A stretch of 64,000 nt of DNA from DASXVX01 sp036504075 (GTDB taxonomy: Bacteria; Bacillota; Sulfobacillia; Symbiobacteriales; Symbiobacteriaceae): NCBI GenBank assembly GCA_036504075.1, contig DASXVX010000041.1:1-64000 (forward strand), written 5' to 3'. Positions 36,451 through 46,723 of the stretch are shown here, piece by piece; within the stretch, counting starts at the first letter, position 1; each line of letters starts with the position of its first letter. The position numbers and the translations under genes are program-made. The notes below the pieces were generated by a model. It was not told where the DNA came from and searched no databases. It saw only the letters and a program-made list of their open reading frames with translations.

Positions 36451-38727
36451 TTAGCGTCTGGCCACCTGGACCAGGCAGGTATGCTGCGACGTGGCGCCGG
36501 CAAACGGCGTCGGCCGGTCGCTGGTCAGCACGTTGGCGCAGCCGGCGCGGTCGATGCTGCCGGGCTTGCCCGGCTCTTCCGGGTCGTACCAGGCGCCCTC
36601 GGTCAGGGCGACCACACCCGGCATGATCCGCTCCGTCACCCAGGCGATGATATGGACCTCGCCGCGGTCGTTGAAGATGCGAATGGTGTCGTCGTTCTGA
36701 ATCCCACGGGACGCCGCGTCAACCGGGTTGATCCAGAGTGCGTGGGGCTCAACCTCCCGCACCCAAGGCACGTTGTGGAAGGCGGAATGGACCCGCTGCT
36801 TGCTGTGCGGGGCGATGAACTGGAGCGGATACTTTTGGGCGAGCGGGTCGCCGGGGCTCTCCCAGTCGGCGATATACTTGGGCACAGCCGGCATCTTGGG
36901 GTTGTTGGCCTCCTTGATCCGCTTCGAGCTGATCTCGATTTTGCCGCTGGGCGTGGGGAAAGGCTTGCCGTCCTGAACCTGTTCCTTGAAGGCCACGATC
37001 GGGGTGGCCAGATCCAGCCGCACAATCTGCTGCTTCTTGAAGGTCTCCCAGTCCGGAATCAGCTTGGAGGTGGCGGCCAGCTCCTTGAGCCACGCTTCCT
37101 CGGTCTTGCCGCCGGTCCACTCCTGCTCGAAGCCCAGCCGCCTGGCCACCTGCGTCATGATCTCCCAGTCGGACTTGGATTCGTACAGCGACGGGATAAT
37201 CTGGGGCATGAAGACCGCGGCGCCGTTGGCATGCGCGATGTCCATGCGCTCAAAGAGGCTGTTGATCGGCAGGAGCAGGTCGGCGAACTTGGCGGTGGGG
37301 GTCATGAACTGCTCATGCACCACGAAGTACTTGAGCCCTTCGTTCTGCAGCGCCGTGATCGCCTTGTTCAGATTGCCACCCTGGTTCAGATAGTTGGCGC
37401 CGGTGGCGACCGCCATGTGGATGTCCACCGGATAACCGCCGCTCTTCCCCTTGAGGAAGAGGTCGGGCCACTGGTTGCAGGGGAGCGCGGCCGTGGGCTT
37501 TCCCGGCATGGGCAGGGTCTTCATGCCGTCGGAGGGGAAGGCCATCATCCAGTTCATGAGGGCGTGGTAGCCGCCCAGAATGCCGATGTTGCCGGTCAGC
37601 GCCGCCAGGGAGGGGCCACAGCGGGCAACCTGCTCGCCGTAAGCGGTGCGCTGGGGACCGAGGCCCATCACCAGGGCGGCCGGCTTGACCGCCGCGTACT
37701 CCCGCGCCATCTGGCGGATCAGATTGGCCTGGACGCCCGTGATCGGCTCCGCCCACTCCGGCGTCTTGGGCTGGCCGTCTTCCTTGCCCGTGATGTAGTC
37801 AAACCACTCCTGCCAGCCCTCGGTGTACTTCTCCACGAAACCCTGGTCCTGGAGCTTCTCGTTGATGATGACCCAGGCCATGGCGCTCATCATCGCCACG
37901 TCAGTGCCCGGCTTCAGGGGCACCCAGACGTCGGCATACGACGCGGCGGTGTCAGTGAACCGGGGGTCGATGACGTAGACCTTGCAACCTCGCTCCTTGG
38001 CCTGGCGCAGGAAGTAGGCGGTGTTGGTGCCCATGCCGTTCTCGGCGGGGTTCCAGCCCCACATCAGCATCAGCTTGGTTTGCCGGAAAGTCGGGGCGCT
38101 GCTGTTGGCGAGATTCCCCAGGGTGTATGGCGTGGCCACCGTCCTGGCGCCGGAGGAGTAGCTCAGGGTCTGCTCAGTACCGCCGCCGTACATCCGGAAG
38201 AAACGGGGGCCCAGCTGGCGCCAGGTAGAGTGCAGCGCCAGATCGATGCTCCCGGACCCGTCCATGCAGTAGATGGCGCCGGGGCCGAACTGGGCCTTGA
38301 CCTCCTTGAGCCACTGGGCGTAGAGGTCGAACGCTTCGTCCCAGGAAATGCGCTCGAACTTGCCCTCGCCCCGCTTGCCCACCCGCTTCATCGGATACTT
38401 GAGCCGGTCAGGGGCGTAGACTCGTTTGCGGTAGCTCCAGCCCCGCAGGCACATGCGTAACTGTGGGTTATTCGGGTCATCGGCAACGGCATCGTCACTA
38501 CCCATCCGAGTGATGACGCCGTCTTTGACATACGCTTTCAAAATGCACTTGGAGCCGCAGTTCCGGGCACAGGCGGTGTAGTAGGCTGCTTCTTTGCCCT
38601 CTTCGCCCGCCGCTTCGGCTGCCGTCTCCACCAGTCCGCCGCCGCTAAGGCCAAGGCTTGGCGCCACCAGGGCCGCACCGCCCAGGAGGCCACTCCAGGC
38701 CAAAAAGGTTCGCCGGGAAACGCCCAT
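36451..38727 (-). CDS. dmsA: Molybdopterin oxidoreductase, DmsA family (cluster 2)
   Basis: 758 aa from ATG 38727, chosen because GGGAGG lies 7 bases upstream and the Tat signal SRRTFLAWSGLLGGAAL then begins at residue 4. The [4Fe-4S] motif is CARNCGSKC, followed by ERISWDEAFDLYAQWL, WGWNPAENGMGTNT and VYVIDPRFTDTAAS. It is a paralogue of the cluster 1 A subunit but differs clearly around the expected molybdenum-ligand loop (GGGTEQTLSYSSGARTVATP here). The two enzymes may therefore act on different acceptors. First gene of the seven-gene run. Confidence 0.88.
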   Translation of the reverse strand: MGVSRRTFLAWSGLLGGAALVAPSLGLSGGGLVETAAEAAGEEGKEAAYYTACARNCGSKCILKAYVKDGVITRMGSDDAVADDPNNPQLRMCLRGWSYRKRVYAPDRLKYPMKRVGKRGEGKFERISWDEAFDLYAQWLKEVKAQFGPGAIYCMDGSGSIDLALHSTWRQLGPRFFRMYGGGTEQTLSYSSGARTVATPYTLGNLANSSAPTFRQTKLMLMWGWNPAENGMGTNTAYFLRQAKERGCKVYVIDPRFTDTAASYADVWVPLKPGTDVAMMSAMAWVIINEKLQDQGFVEKYTEGWQEWFDYITGKEDGQPKTPEWAEPITGVQANLIRQMAREYAAVKPAALVMGLGPQRTAYGEQVARCGPSLAALTGNIGILGGYHALMNWMMAFPSDGMKTLPMPGKPTAALPCNQWPDLFLKGKSGGYPVDIHMAVATGANYLNQGGNLNKAITALQNEGLKYFVVHEQFMTPTAKFADLLLPINSLFERMDIAHANGAAVFMPQIIPSLYESKSDWEIMTQVARRLGFEQEWTGGKTEEAWLKELAATSKLIPDWETFKKQQIVRLDLATPIVAFKEQVQDGKPFPTPSGKIEISSKRIKEANNPKMPAVPKYIADWESPGDPLAQKYPLQFIAPHSKQRVHSAFHNVPWVREVEPHALWINPVDAASRGIQNDDTIRIFNDRGEVHIIAWVTERIMPGVVALTEGAWYDPEEPGKPGSIDRAGCANVLTSDRPTPFAGATSQHTCLVQVARR

Positions 38728-38894
38728 CTGTCTGCCTCCCATCCGCTGGTTGTTGTCGAACTCTGTCACCGCTTTAACGATAGCTCGTTTGGTTCGGCGT
38801 GATCTGTTGTCTACTTTACAATTGAGGCCATAGAAGAGTTGCGGGCACCTCAGCCCCCGCCCCATAATGGCAACAGAAGGTGGTGCCACCGCTC

Positions 38895-39629
38895 ATGTCA
38901 CACGACAACCTCCTGACCTCACCGTGGATCCGCTCGTGTCAGACGGAGATGGACTGGCTGCCCAGACTGAAGCCCCATGGCACCGAACGCCGCTTCCCGG
39001 CCGGCCAAGTGCTGATCGAACAGGGGCAACCGGCGCCGGGAATGTTCTACCTGATCGAAGGCCGTGTGACGCACTCGGTGCTGAGCGCGGCAGGGGAGAG
39101 TCGCCTCCTGGCCATCGTGGAACCCGGCTGCCTGTTTGGCGAGATGGCTGCGCTCGACGGCAGTCCCACCCAGACCAGGGCCGTGGCGGCCACCGACGGG
39201 CAGGCGCTGTTCCTGAATGCCCGGGGACTGGCCCAGCTCATTCGCACCGACGGCGAGTTTGCCTACCACTTTTCCCTCTCCATGGCCCGCAAGCTCCGCA
39301 TGGTGGTGAAGCAGGTCGCTGACATGACCATGCGTCCCGCCCCGGACCAGCTCTCCTGCCTGCTGCATCAGATGGCGCGGCAAAAAGGCCCGGATCATCC
39401 CGGCTCGCCCCGGGTCACCCTGCCGGCAAGCCATCAGCAGTTGGCGGACATGCTGGGTGCCTCGCGGGTCACCGTTTCCCAGGGACTGACCGCCCTCAAG
39501 GAACGCGGGCTGGTGGAAACCGGGCACCGGGTCCTCTACATTCTGAACCCCGACGGGCTCCGCTGCTGCGGGCACTCCCCCTACTGCGTGAAGGGGACCG
39601 GGACTCTCGCCACGGAGGCCGGCGATTGA
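38895..39629 (+). CDS. Crp/Fnr-family regulator with C-terminal cysteine motif
   Basis: 244 aa from ATG 38895 (AAGGTGG upstream). An N-terminal cyclic-nucleotide-type beta barrel (GQVLIEQGQPAPGMFYLIEG) and a C-terminal winged helix (SHQQLADMLGASRVTVSQGL) are clear. After the helix-turn-helix come cysteines C224, C225 and C231 (in RCCGHSPYC), reminiscent of the C-terminal cluster ligands of B. subtilis Fnr. Divergent from the dms operons, so it probably controls them in response to oxygen, nitric oxide or redox; that role is inference. Confidence 0.82.
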   Translation: MSHDNLLTSPWIRSCQTEMDWLPRLKPHGTERRFPAGQVLIEQGQPAPGMFYLIEGRVTHSVLSAAGESRLLAIVEPGCLFGEMAALDGSPTQTRAVAATDGQALFLNARGLAQLIRTDGEFAYHFSLSMARKLRMVVKQVADMTMRPAPDQLSCLLHQMARQKGPDHPGSPRVTLPASHQQLADMLGASRVTVSQGLTALKERGLVETGHRVLYILNPDGLRCCGHSPYCVKGTGTLATEAGD

Positions 39630-39745
39630 CGGCCCTCATGGCCGTGGTAAGGACGCTTCCGCCCAGCTTAAACTCCCTGTCCTCTCGAACATCTGCGCGT
39701 GCGAATCGTAAGCATACGCAGATGCAGCCGAAGGGAGTTAATAAA

Positions 39746-40141
39746 ATGTTCAGGTTGCCGTCAGATTCTGAACTTGCCCGTAGCCCGCGATCTGCCGTTG
39801 CGGTCGCCGGTGTGATCACGGAGATTGACCCCGACCGGCGCAACAGCCAGGGCGCCCGCCATCAGATCTTTTCGGTTCGGGTCGACGAGGTTCGCAGCGA
39901 TGCCGGACATGCCGGGATTTTCGTCGGCGAGGTCGTGAACGTGGCCGTTCGCTACGGCGACGCCATCGGCCTGACCAGTCCGGTGCCGGGACTGGCCGTT
40001 GGCCAGGCGATCGCCCTGTGCGGGGCCTACATCGTCGTCGCGTCTGCTTACGCCGAGCCGGATGGCGACAAGAATGCGGTGATTCACTACACACATCATC
40101 CGGTGGGCTGGGTAGAATACCAGGGGCAGCATTACCAGTAG
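39746..40141 (+). CDS. DUF3465-like small OB-type protein
   Basis: 131 aa from ATG 39746 after GAAGGGAG. The pattern ARHQIFSVRVDE, VNVAVRYGDAIG, VGQAIALCGAYIV and especially VIHYTHHPVGWVEYQGQHYQ fits DUF3465, a short beta-barrel family. Unlike many members it has no signal peptide here. It ends just before a strong hairpin, followed by a lipoprotein with an OB-like core. Function unknown. Confidence 0.7.
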   Translation: MFRLPSDSELARSPRSAVAVAGVITEIDPDRRNSQGARHQIFSVRVDEVRSDAGHAGIFVGEVVNVAVRYGDAIGLTSPVPGLAVGQAIALCGAYIVVASAYAEPDGDKNAVIHYTHHPVGWVEYQGQHYQ

Positions 40142-40151
40142 CTTGCAGTTC

Positions 40152-40190
40152 AAAGGGCCTGGGCTTTCCGCGGGGAAAGCCGGGCCCTTT
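40152..40190 (+). terminator. Hairpin after the DUF3465-like gene
   Basis: A long stem, AAAGGGCC-T-GGGCTTTCC pairing with GGAAAGCC-G-GGCCCTTT, 10 bases past the stop; followed by GGCCTTTCTC. Confidence 0.8.
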
Positions 40191-40222
40191 GGCCTTTCTC
40201 ACGGAACGAGGAGGTGCCGCGA

Positions 40223-40732
40223 TTGATAAGACAGCCGCTTCGCGCCTGGCTGACGGCGCTCAGTATCGTCTGCCTGCTGGCGGGATGCGCTTCTTCCGGT
40301 AGCCCGGGCGAGGACGAGATGGGTCCGAAGTACCAGGGGCCCCTGCCCGCAATTGCAGTTGTCCCGCCACAATCCAGCAATCCGGCCTGCCGTCAGGGCG
40401 ACCCGCTCGCCAAGGTCTATCACCCGCAGCGCCTGCAGGTCATTCAGCGCTGCGCCCTGGTCACGGGGACCGTCACCCGGATTCGGCACGAGGCCGATGG
40501 GGATGATCACGTCTCGGTAAAGCTGGATGCAGCTTACGCGAACCTGATCAATGCGCGTAACCGGACGGCTCAGGCGGGTGCGCTGGTGGCGGAGATTATT
40601 CCGGCCGACCAGGCCACCGTGAAAGCGCCCCGGGTTGGGGACCGGGTGGAGCTTGTCGGTCCGTATGTGCTCGACCGGGACCACGGCTGGCTGGAGATTC
40701 ACCCGGCTTGGGGCCTTCGTGTCATCAAGTGA
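40223..40732 (+). CDS. Lipoprotein with OB-like C-terminal domain
   Basis: 169 aa from TTG 40223, chosen because GAGGAGG lies 8 bases upstream. A lipobox LLAGCASS follows a hydrophobic core. The mature protein carries VTGTVTRIRHEADGDDHVSV, then VGDRVELVGPYVLDRDHGWL, a beta pattern like bacterial OB-fold nucleic-acid or ligand binders. A 30-bp piece of its 3' half recurs at 45938-45967, so a second copy once existed. No function is assigned. Confidence 0.7.
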   Translation: MIRQPLRAWLTALSIVCLLAGCASSGSPGEDEMGPKYQGPLPAIAVVPPQSSNPACRQGDPLAKVYHPQRLQVIQRCALVTGTVTRIRHEADGDDHVSVKLDAAYANLINARNRTAQAGALVAEIIPADQATVKAPRVGDRVELVGPYVLDRDHGWLEIHPAWGLRVIK

Positions 40733-40835
40733 GGCGGCAGTTGCGGGAAAACCGGGTGCTCAAGGCAGCCAGTAGTGACCCCACCTGCACTTCGAGGTAC
40801 GCCAGGATGGTGGGCCGGTAGATCCGCTGGGGTAT

Positions 40836-40865
40836 TTGACTGGGTCCGGTTTTGCTGCCTATACT
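40836..40865 (+). promoter_or_regulatory. Sigma-A-like promoter for the Uma2 gene
   Basis: TTGACT (40836-40841), 18 bases, TATACT (40860-40865), about 35 bases before the start codon. Confidence 0.65.
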
Positions 40866-40902
40866 AAAGGCACAGGAAACTAGCGGCAAGGGAGGGGTGT
40901 CC

Positions 40903-41454
40903 GTGTCGATGCCAGGTCCTCGCTTTACTTACGAGGACTACAAACTCTTGCCCGAAGACAAGCGCTGCGAGATCGTTGAGGGGGATCTGCTCATGACGCC
41001 GTCACCGATCTTCCGCCATCAGGTGGTCCTGAAGCGCCTGATGATGAGACTGGGAGCGTTCGTGGACGCGGGCGGTCTCGGTGAAGTAGTGAGCGCACCT
41101 ATGGATGTGGTGCTGTCCGCGGAAAATGTGGTCCAGCCCGACCTGCTGTTCATCTCTCAGGAGCGGATGAACATTGTAGATCCCATGGGTCCGGTGAACG
41201 GCGCTCCGGACCTCACGGTGGAGGTCCTGTCCCCTTCTACCTCCGGCCGGGACCAGATCCTCAAGCGCAAGCTCTACGCGAAGTACGGCGTGCGCGAGTA
41301 CTGGGTCGTCGACCCCGACGGTCGCACGGTGGAAGTCCTGACCCAGTCGTCTACCGGCCTGGAGACCTACCGGGTTTTCCCGGTCGGGTCCGTGCTGACC
41401 TCGCCACTGCTGCCCGGACTCGCCATTCCTGTGGCTGATCTGTTCCTGTCCTGA
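40903..41454 (+). CDS. Uma2-family (DUF820) putative endonuclease
   Basis: 183 aa from GTG 40903 (GGGAGGGG upstream; ATG two codons later is possible). The restriction-endonuclease-like core shows EIVEGDLLM, VVQPDLLFIS, PDLTVEVLSPSTSGRDQILK and KYGVREYWVVDPDGRTVEV, the D...ExK nuclease arrangement of Uma2 proteins. These are abundant in cyanobacteria and thermophilic Firmicutes and their role is unclear. Monocistronic, with its own promoter and terminator. Confidence 0.85.
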   Translation: MSMPGPRFTYEDYKLLPEDKRCEIVEGDLLMTPSPIFRHQVVLKRLMMRLGAFVDAGGLGEVVSAPMDVVLSAENVVQPDLLFISQERMNIVDPMGPVNGAPDLTVEVLSPSTSGRDQILKRKLYAKYGVREYWVVDPDGRTVEVLTQSSTGLETYRVFPVGSVLTSPLLPGLAIPVADLFLS

Positions 41455-41479
41455 AGCCGGCCCCGCCCGGCAATTTCAC

Positions 41480-41509
41480 AAGCCCCGTGCCACATCCGGC
41501 ACGGGGCTT
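41480..41509 (+). terminator. Terminator after the Uma2 gene
   Basis: Perfect 12-bp stem AAGCCCCGTGCC / GGCACGGGGCTT with a 6-base loop, 25 bases past the stop. Confidence 0.85.
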
Positions 41510-41637
41510 GTTGCATGGTTCAAAGCCGGTCAATCTGGTCCTTGACTTTGCCTTATCCCCCTCCGCCCATTCCCGAAAGTTCGACGATCAGACTGCACTT
41601 TTTTTCTGATAATGATGTAGTTCTCCACAGTTTGATC

Positions 41638-41666
41638 TTGACTGCCAAGAACCTTTACTCTAGTAT
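41638..41666 (+). promoter_or_regulatory. Promoter candidate for the subtilase
   Basis: TTGACT (41638-41643), 17 bases, TAGTAT (41661-41666). The region 41580-41690 is markedly AT-rich for this window. GAAGGAGG precedes the ATG at 41709. Confidence 0.5.
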
Positions 41667-41708
41667 AAAATAAGTCGCAATTATCTTCGGTGCGAAGGAG
41701 GAAATCGA

Positions 41709-43376
<1,668 letters not shown>

Positions 43377-43387
43377 AACCCAAAACG

Positions 43388-43418
43388 AAACGGCAAGCCA
43401 CCAAGGGCTTGCCGTTTT
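43388..43418 (+). terminator. Terminator after the subtilase
   Basis: 12-bp stem AAACGGCAAGCC / GGCTTGCCGTTT, ending in TTTT, 11 bases past the stop. The same stem sequence is reused at 45074-45109 and, partly, 55164-55187. Confidence 0.88.
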
Positions 43419-43611
43419 CGCGCCCCCAAACGCGGGGCTCCATGGGATGAACAGCCGAACGTCCAGCGAACATGTAAGCGTAAATGAAACTTTCCCCGTC
43501 AGGTGCGTTTAATCTCCCAACGCGGGAAAAATTGGCAGGAGATTCCACGCTAAACCGATAATCCGGTATGCAGCGGCACCGGTATCTGGGAAAACGTGGG
43601 GGTGGAGACCG

Positions 43612-44799
43612 TTGCGCCGGTCCCGAAAATGGCTGATCGGTTTTATGGCTGCGGTGCTGGCCTTGGCAGCCACCGTGCCCGGGGGTAGGGCTCATGCGGA
43701 ACCGTTCCGGGTCTTCGTGAACGGCCAGGAAGTCACCAATTTTGATGTGTCGCCGTTTGAAGACACGCCCCGTGGGCGCCTGATGGTCCAGGTGCGACCC
43801 GTGCTGGAGGCCATGGGGTGCAAGGTGATTCAGTTTGTGCCCCGGAACGGCACCGTGGTTGTGGACGACGCCTGCAACCGGACCGTGCCCCCGTCGCATC
43901 TCGTCCTGTACCCCCGTGATGAGAGCCCGGTGGTGCGCCTCCTGGACGGGTTCCACCAGTGGGCCGGGGCACCGGCATACCGGCTGGACGCCCGGGTGCG
44001 CTTCGTGAACGGGATGACCGTGGCGCCGGGCCGCCTCCTGGCTGACGCATTCAACTGCTACAGCTGGTGGGACCCGAGCGATTCCAGCCTGAACATCGAC
44101 TGCGGTCGGCCGGCCGGGCTGCATCAAAACCTCTCAGCGGTGATGGCCACCCTCCGGCCGCGGCTGGCCGGCAGGGATTTCACCCTCGACATTCCGGACG
44201 GCGGCATTCCCATGTACCCGTCGTCGTGGTACATATACAACGACGTGGTCCGGGTAGCAAATGAGATCATCCGGGCCGCGACGCGGAATTCGGCCGCACT
44301 GGTCGGCGTCGACTATGAAGATTGGAACGGTCGAGCCCGGCTCTACAACCGGCTAACCGGCCGGACGTTCGCGTACATCAAGGGCGACATGATCGTCTAC
44401 CCGAACCTGTCCGTCGATGAGACAAACCGCCTGGCGGCGAAGATCCGCCGTGATTCCAATCTCCAGTCCGTGCTGGGCGGCCTCGGCGTTGCGACCGTCG
44501 TGCTGGTCCCGGGCATGGGTGAGATCGAACTCATTCACCTGGCGTCCGGCTTGCTGTCGGCAGCACTGTCCGCCGGCGCCCGGGACAAGATTGGCGACGC
44601 CGACGTCGACACAGTGAATCGGTGCGTCAATGAGTCGCAGCGGGCCATGCGGGCGCAGCGCCTGAACGACGACGACGCTCAGGTGAGTGTTGCCACCCGG
44701 TTCGGGCATCTGATTCAGTGCATCCCGCGGTCCACCGGGGACCAGAACCTGGATTGGCAGGACTACATCGATCAAGGCGTGAACGGGGGTGTGTTCTAA
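43612..44799 (+). CDS. Secreted protein with stalk-like (copper amine oxidase N-terminal type) domains
   Basis: 395 aa from TTG 43612. The signal peptide (GFMAAVLALAATVPGGRAHA) precedes two repeats of the stalk-domain type: FRVFVNGQEVTNF followed by MVQVRPVLEAMGCKV, and a second block near APAYRLDARVRFVNG. Such domains are usual in Firmicute extracellular proteins and bind the cell wall. The C-terminal 200 residues are unrecognised. The stop overlaps the next ATG (TAATG). Confidence 0.65.
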   Translation: MRRSRKWLIGFMAAVLALAATVPGGRAHAEPFRVFVNGQEVTNFDVSPFEDTPRGRLMVQVRPVLEAMGCKVIQFVPRNGTVVVDDACNRTVPPSHLVLYPRDESPVVRLLDGFHQWAGAPAYRLDARVRFVNGMTVAPGRLLADAFNCYSWWDPSDSSLNIDCGRPAGLHQNLSAVMATLRPRLAGRDFTLDIPDGGIPMYPSSWYIYNDVVRVANEIIRAATRNSAALVGVDYEDWNGRARLYNRLTGRTFAYIKGDMIVYPNLSVDETNRLAAKIRRDSNLQSVLGGLGVATVVLVPGMGEIELIHLASGLLSAALSAGARDKIGDADVDTVNRCVNESQRAMRAQRLNDDDAQVSVATRFGHLIQCIPRSTGDQNLDWQDYIDQGVNGGVF

Positions 44800-45032
44800 T
44801 GCGGACCTACACGCCGCTGGGGCGGTATCTGGCGCCCGCACTGGCGGCCGCATACGTGGCCTGCCTGGTGTGGGGCCTGCTCCGCCTGCGGCCCTGGCCG
44901 TTCATCCTGGCGCTGGGATGCGGCATTCTGGTGTCGCCGCGACGGCCGGTGCAGCTTGTGGTCATCGGCTTGACGATCGCGGCCGCGCTGGTGTCAATCT
45001 GGCTGCACCCGGCACCTGTTCTCTGGCAGTAG
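44799..45032 (+). CDS. Small two-helix membrane protein
   Basis: 77 aa; ATG overlaps the upstream stop by one base (TAATG), so translation is coupled. Two to three hydrophobic helices (YLAPALAAAYVACLVWGL, PFILALGCGILVS, VIGLTIAAALVSIWL). No family recognised. It is likely the membrane partner of the upstream secreted protein. Confidence 0.7.
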   Translation: MRTYTPLGRYLAPALAAAYVACLVWGLLRLRPWPFILALGCGILVSPRRPVQLVVIGLTIAAALVSIWLHPAPVLWQ

Positions 45033-45073
45033 ATCGCTCGCGAACCGCTTTGCAATCTTTCGCCCGCAAACAA

Positions 45074-45109
45074 CGAAAACGGCAAGCCATTTCCGGCTTG
45101 CCGTTTTCG
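45074..45109 (+). terminator. Terminator after the small membrane gene
   Basis: Perfect stem CGAAAACGGCAAGCC / GGCTTGCCGTTTTCG with loop ATTTCC; it also faces the convergent gene at 45147. Confidence 0.88.
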
Positions 45110-45146
45110 CTTGGCATCCAATCCGTGTTTCGCCCCGCACGGAACG

Positions 45147-45701
45147 CTACTGCTTGCCCTGCTCCGTCGGCGCCTGGGCTGCTGCGCTCTTGGCGGTCGC
45201 TGCCGCCGGGGTCGGCTCATCGCTGGAACCGCTCTTCGCCCGGCCCTTCCGCTTCGGCAACCCCGTGCCAATGTTGATCAGGAAGCACGCCTTGCCCTTG
45301 GCGTCCGTGCCGGGCTTGAACGCGCAGGACAGCGTCGTGTTGGGCCTCATCGCCGGATTATCCTTGAACACCCCGCCCAGGTGAAAGATCAGCGTGTTCC
45401 CGCTGACCCGCAACGGCATGGAGCCCACGGTTTCCATCTGCGAGAGGTACATCCCGACGATGCCCAGTGCAACGTTGGCGCCGAAAGTAACATGCAGGTT
45501 CTCCAGGGGAATGGACTGCTCCCCGGCGCTCGTCCGGACCTGATCCGTGGCGCCCGTGTTGCTGGAGGCGTAGCCGGACTTCCGCACCGTTACCAGGGGG
45601 TCCTCGCGCAGGGCGCCGCCGGAAACCAGGAAGGTGCTGGTCACCGGCTCCAGGGAGATACCGACCTCTACGTTGGGCTGATTCTCGTTCGCTCGTACCA
45701 C
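45147..45701 (-). CDS. Hypothetical protein, beta-rich with Ala/Lys tail
   Basis: 184 aa from GTG 45701, preceded by CGGAGG; the longer frame enters an AT-rich leader and is rejected. Beta-strand pattern (NVEVGISLEPVTSTFLVSGG, LENLHVTFGANVALGIVGMY, NTLIFHLGGVF) then a low-complexity tail (SSDEPTPAAATAKSAAAQAP). No signal peptide or known motif. Resembles a small capsule- or phage-like structural protein only loosely; no function is offered. Confidence 0.6.
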   Translation of the reverse strand: MVRANENQPNVEVGISLEPVTSTFLVSGGALREDPLVTVRKSGYASSNTGATDQVRTSAGEQSIPLENLHVTFGANVALGIVGMYLSQMETVGSMPLRVSGNTLIFHLGGVFKDNPAMRPNTTLSCAFKPGTDAKGKACFLINIGTGLPKRKGRAKSGSSDEPTPAAATAKSAAAQAPTEQGKQ

Positions 45702-45937
45702 TTGTATACGCCTCCGATTATTTTGTCCAGCGGTTCTTCGTACAATTATGTAACATGCTGGCATTAACAACTTTAACATGGGAATGGCGGCAATGTCAAT
45801 ATACATTGAAAATTACATTTTATATCAAGTCCCGAAGGAAAAGCCCGGCTGCCCCCTCGATGGAAGGCACCGGGCGGCGATGGCGGCATCTGGCACGACG
45901 GGCTGGGGCTTATCCGAGACTGCCCGCGGATTGGAAG

Positions 45938-45983
45938 CCGGGTGGAGCTTGTCGGTCCGTATGTGCTGGGCCGGGACGATGTC
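45938..45983 (+). pseudogene. Remnant of a second copy of the OB-like lipoprotein gene
   Basis: Thirty bases (45938-45967) are identical to 40642-40671 inside the lipoprotein at 40223-40732, encoding RVELVGPYVL, and the following 12 bases are nearly so. Frame and flanks are lost. The remnant ends where repeat copy 2 begins. Confidence 0.7.
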
Positions 45984-45992
45984 GGAGCCAAC

Positions 45993-46381
45993 CGGCGGCT
46001 TTTGTAGAACGGAAAAAGCCGTCGAAGGCGGCCTAACGGCTTTGAACGATTCCCAACGGTACCCAACGATACCCAACGATACCGAGCGATCGCAAAAACT
46101 CGCGAACGAAGGCCGCAGCGACATGAAAATAGCCCGCGCACACGAGGAAAGAAAACCCGCCGGATTAACGCCGGCGGGCTTTTGCAGTGCTTGGAAGGGG
46201 GCGGTTGCGGGTAATAGGCATGTGAAGCGAAAGTCAGGCGCAGTCGACAAAACGAAGGGTTTGAACGCAAAACGAAGGCTTCCAACGCTAACGAACGGCT
46301 TTGAACGATAGAAAACGATCGCGAAAACGATTCGAAGCAATAATTAGCATTTGGACGAAATCGGAAAGGAGCGCCGGGCGG
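45993..46381. repeat. Dispersed 0.4-kb element, copy 2 (389 bp, five 10-bp units)
   Basis: Same order of parts as copy 1: left hairpin, five 10-bp units (46045-46094, AACGATACCC type), terminator hairpin at about 46155-46183, AAAACGAAGG-rich right half, and the shared right end GGAGCGCCGGGCGG. The last 38 bases also form the 3' end of the minus-strand small gene at 46344-46646. Confidence 0.9.
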
Positions 46382-46646
46382 CGGTAAGCGTCCACAGTGC
46401 ATTGGCGACCGGCGGGCGGGCTATCTGTGCTTCAGTTGCCATGCCAGACATGCGCTCATCCAGCCTGTCGACTGCTTCCTTGATCAAGTCCGTTCGGGAA
46501 GTCAAGGCCCGCATTCCCGCGGCCAACTCTGCCTGCCCCTCCCACAGTTGCGTCTGGGTCGCCAGTAGCTGCGTCTGGGTCGCCAGCAGCTTCTCCAACA
46601 GTCCTTCCAGGCGCTGCAGGCGCTCGTCAAGCCCGCATTCGTCCAT
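46344..46646 (-). CDS. Small coiled-coil protein ending inside the repeat
   Basis: 100 aa from ATG 46646 after GAGGTGAGG. A leucine/glutamine heptad pattern (LDERLQRLEGLLEKLL, two ATQTQL repeats, LIKEAVDRLDERMSGM) indicates a coiled coil, as in small phage or mobile-element-associated Firmicute proteins. The last residues (RRSFPISSKC) are encoded by repeat copy 2 and resemble those ending the gene at 55556. The original C-terminus was probably replaced on insertion. Confidence 0.6.
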   Translation of the reverse strand: MDECGLDERLQRLEGLLEKLLATQTQLLATQTQLWEGQAELAAGMRALTSRTDLIKEAVDRLDERMSGMATEAQIARPPVANALWTLTAARRSFPISSKC

Positions 46647-46723
46647 GCGCCTCACCTCTCTCTGTGACTTCACGCTCCATGTTACCACTGCGGATGCTTC
46701 TGGCGGAAGGACAAAACAGTCGG

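Noticed and set aside
35521..38460. A 979-aa plus-strand ORF antisense to the second dms cluster
   Set aside because: It is a shadow of dmsC/B/A in a GC-rich genome; the minus strand has clear motifs, Tat signal and SD sequences.
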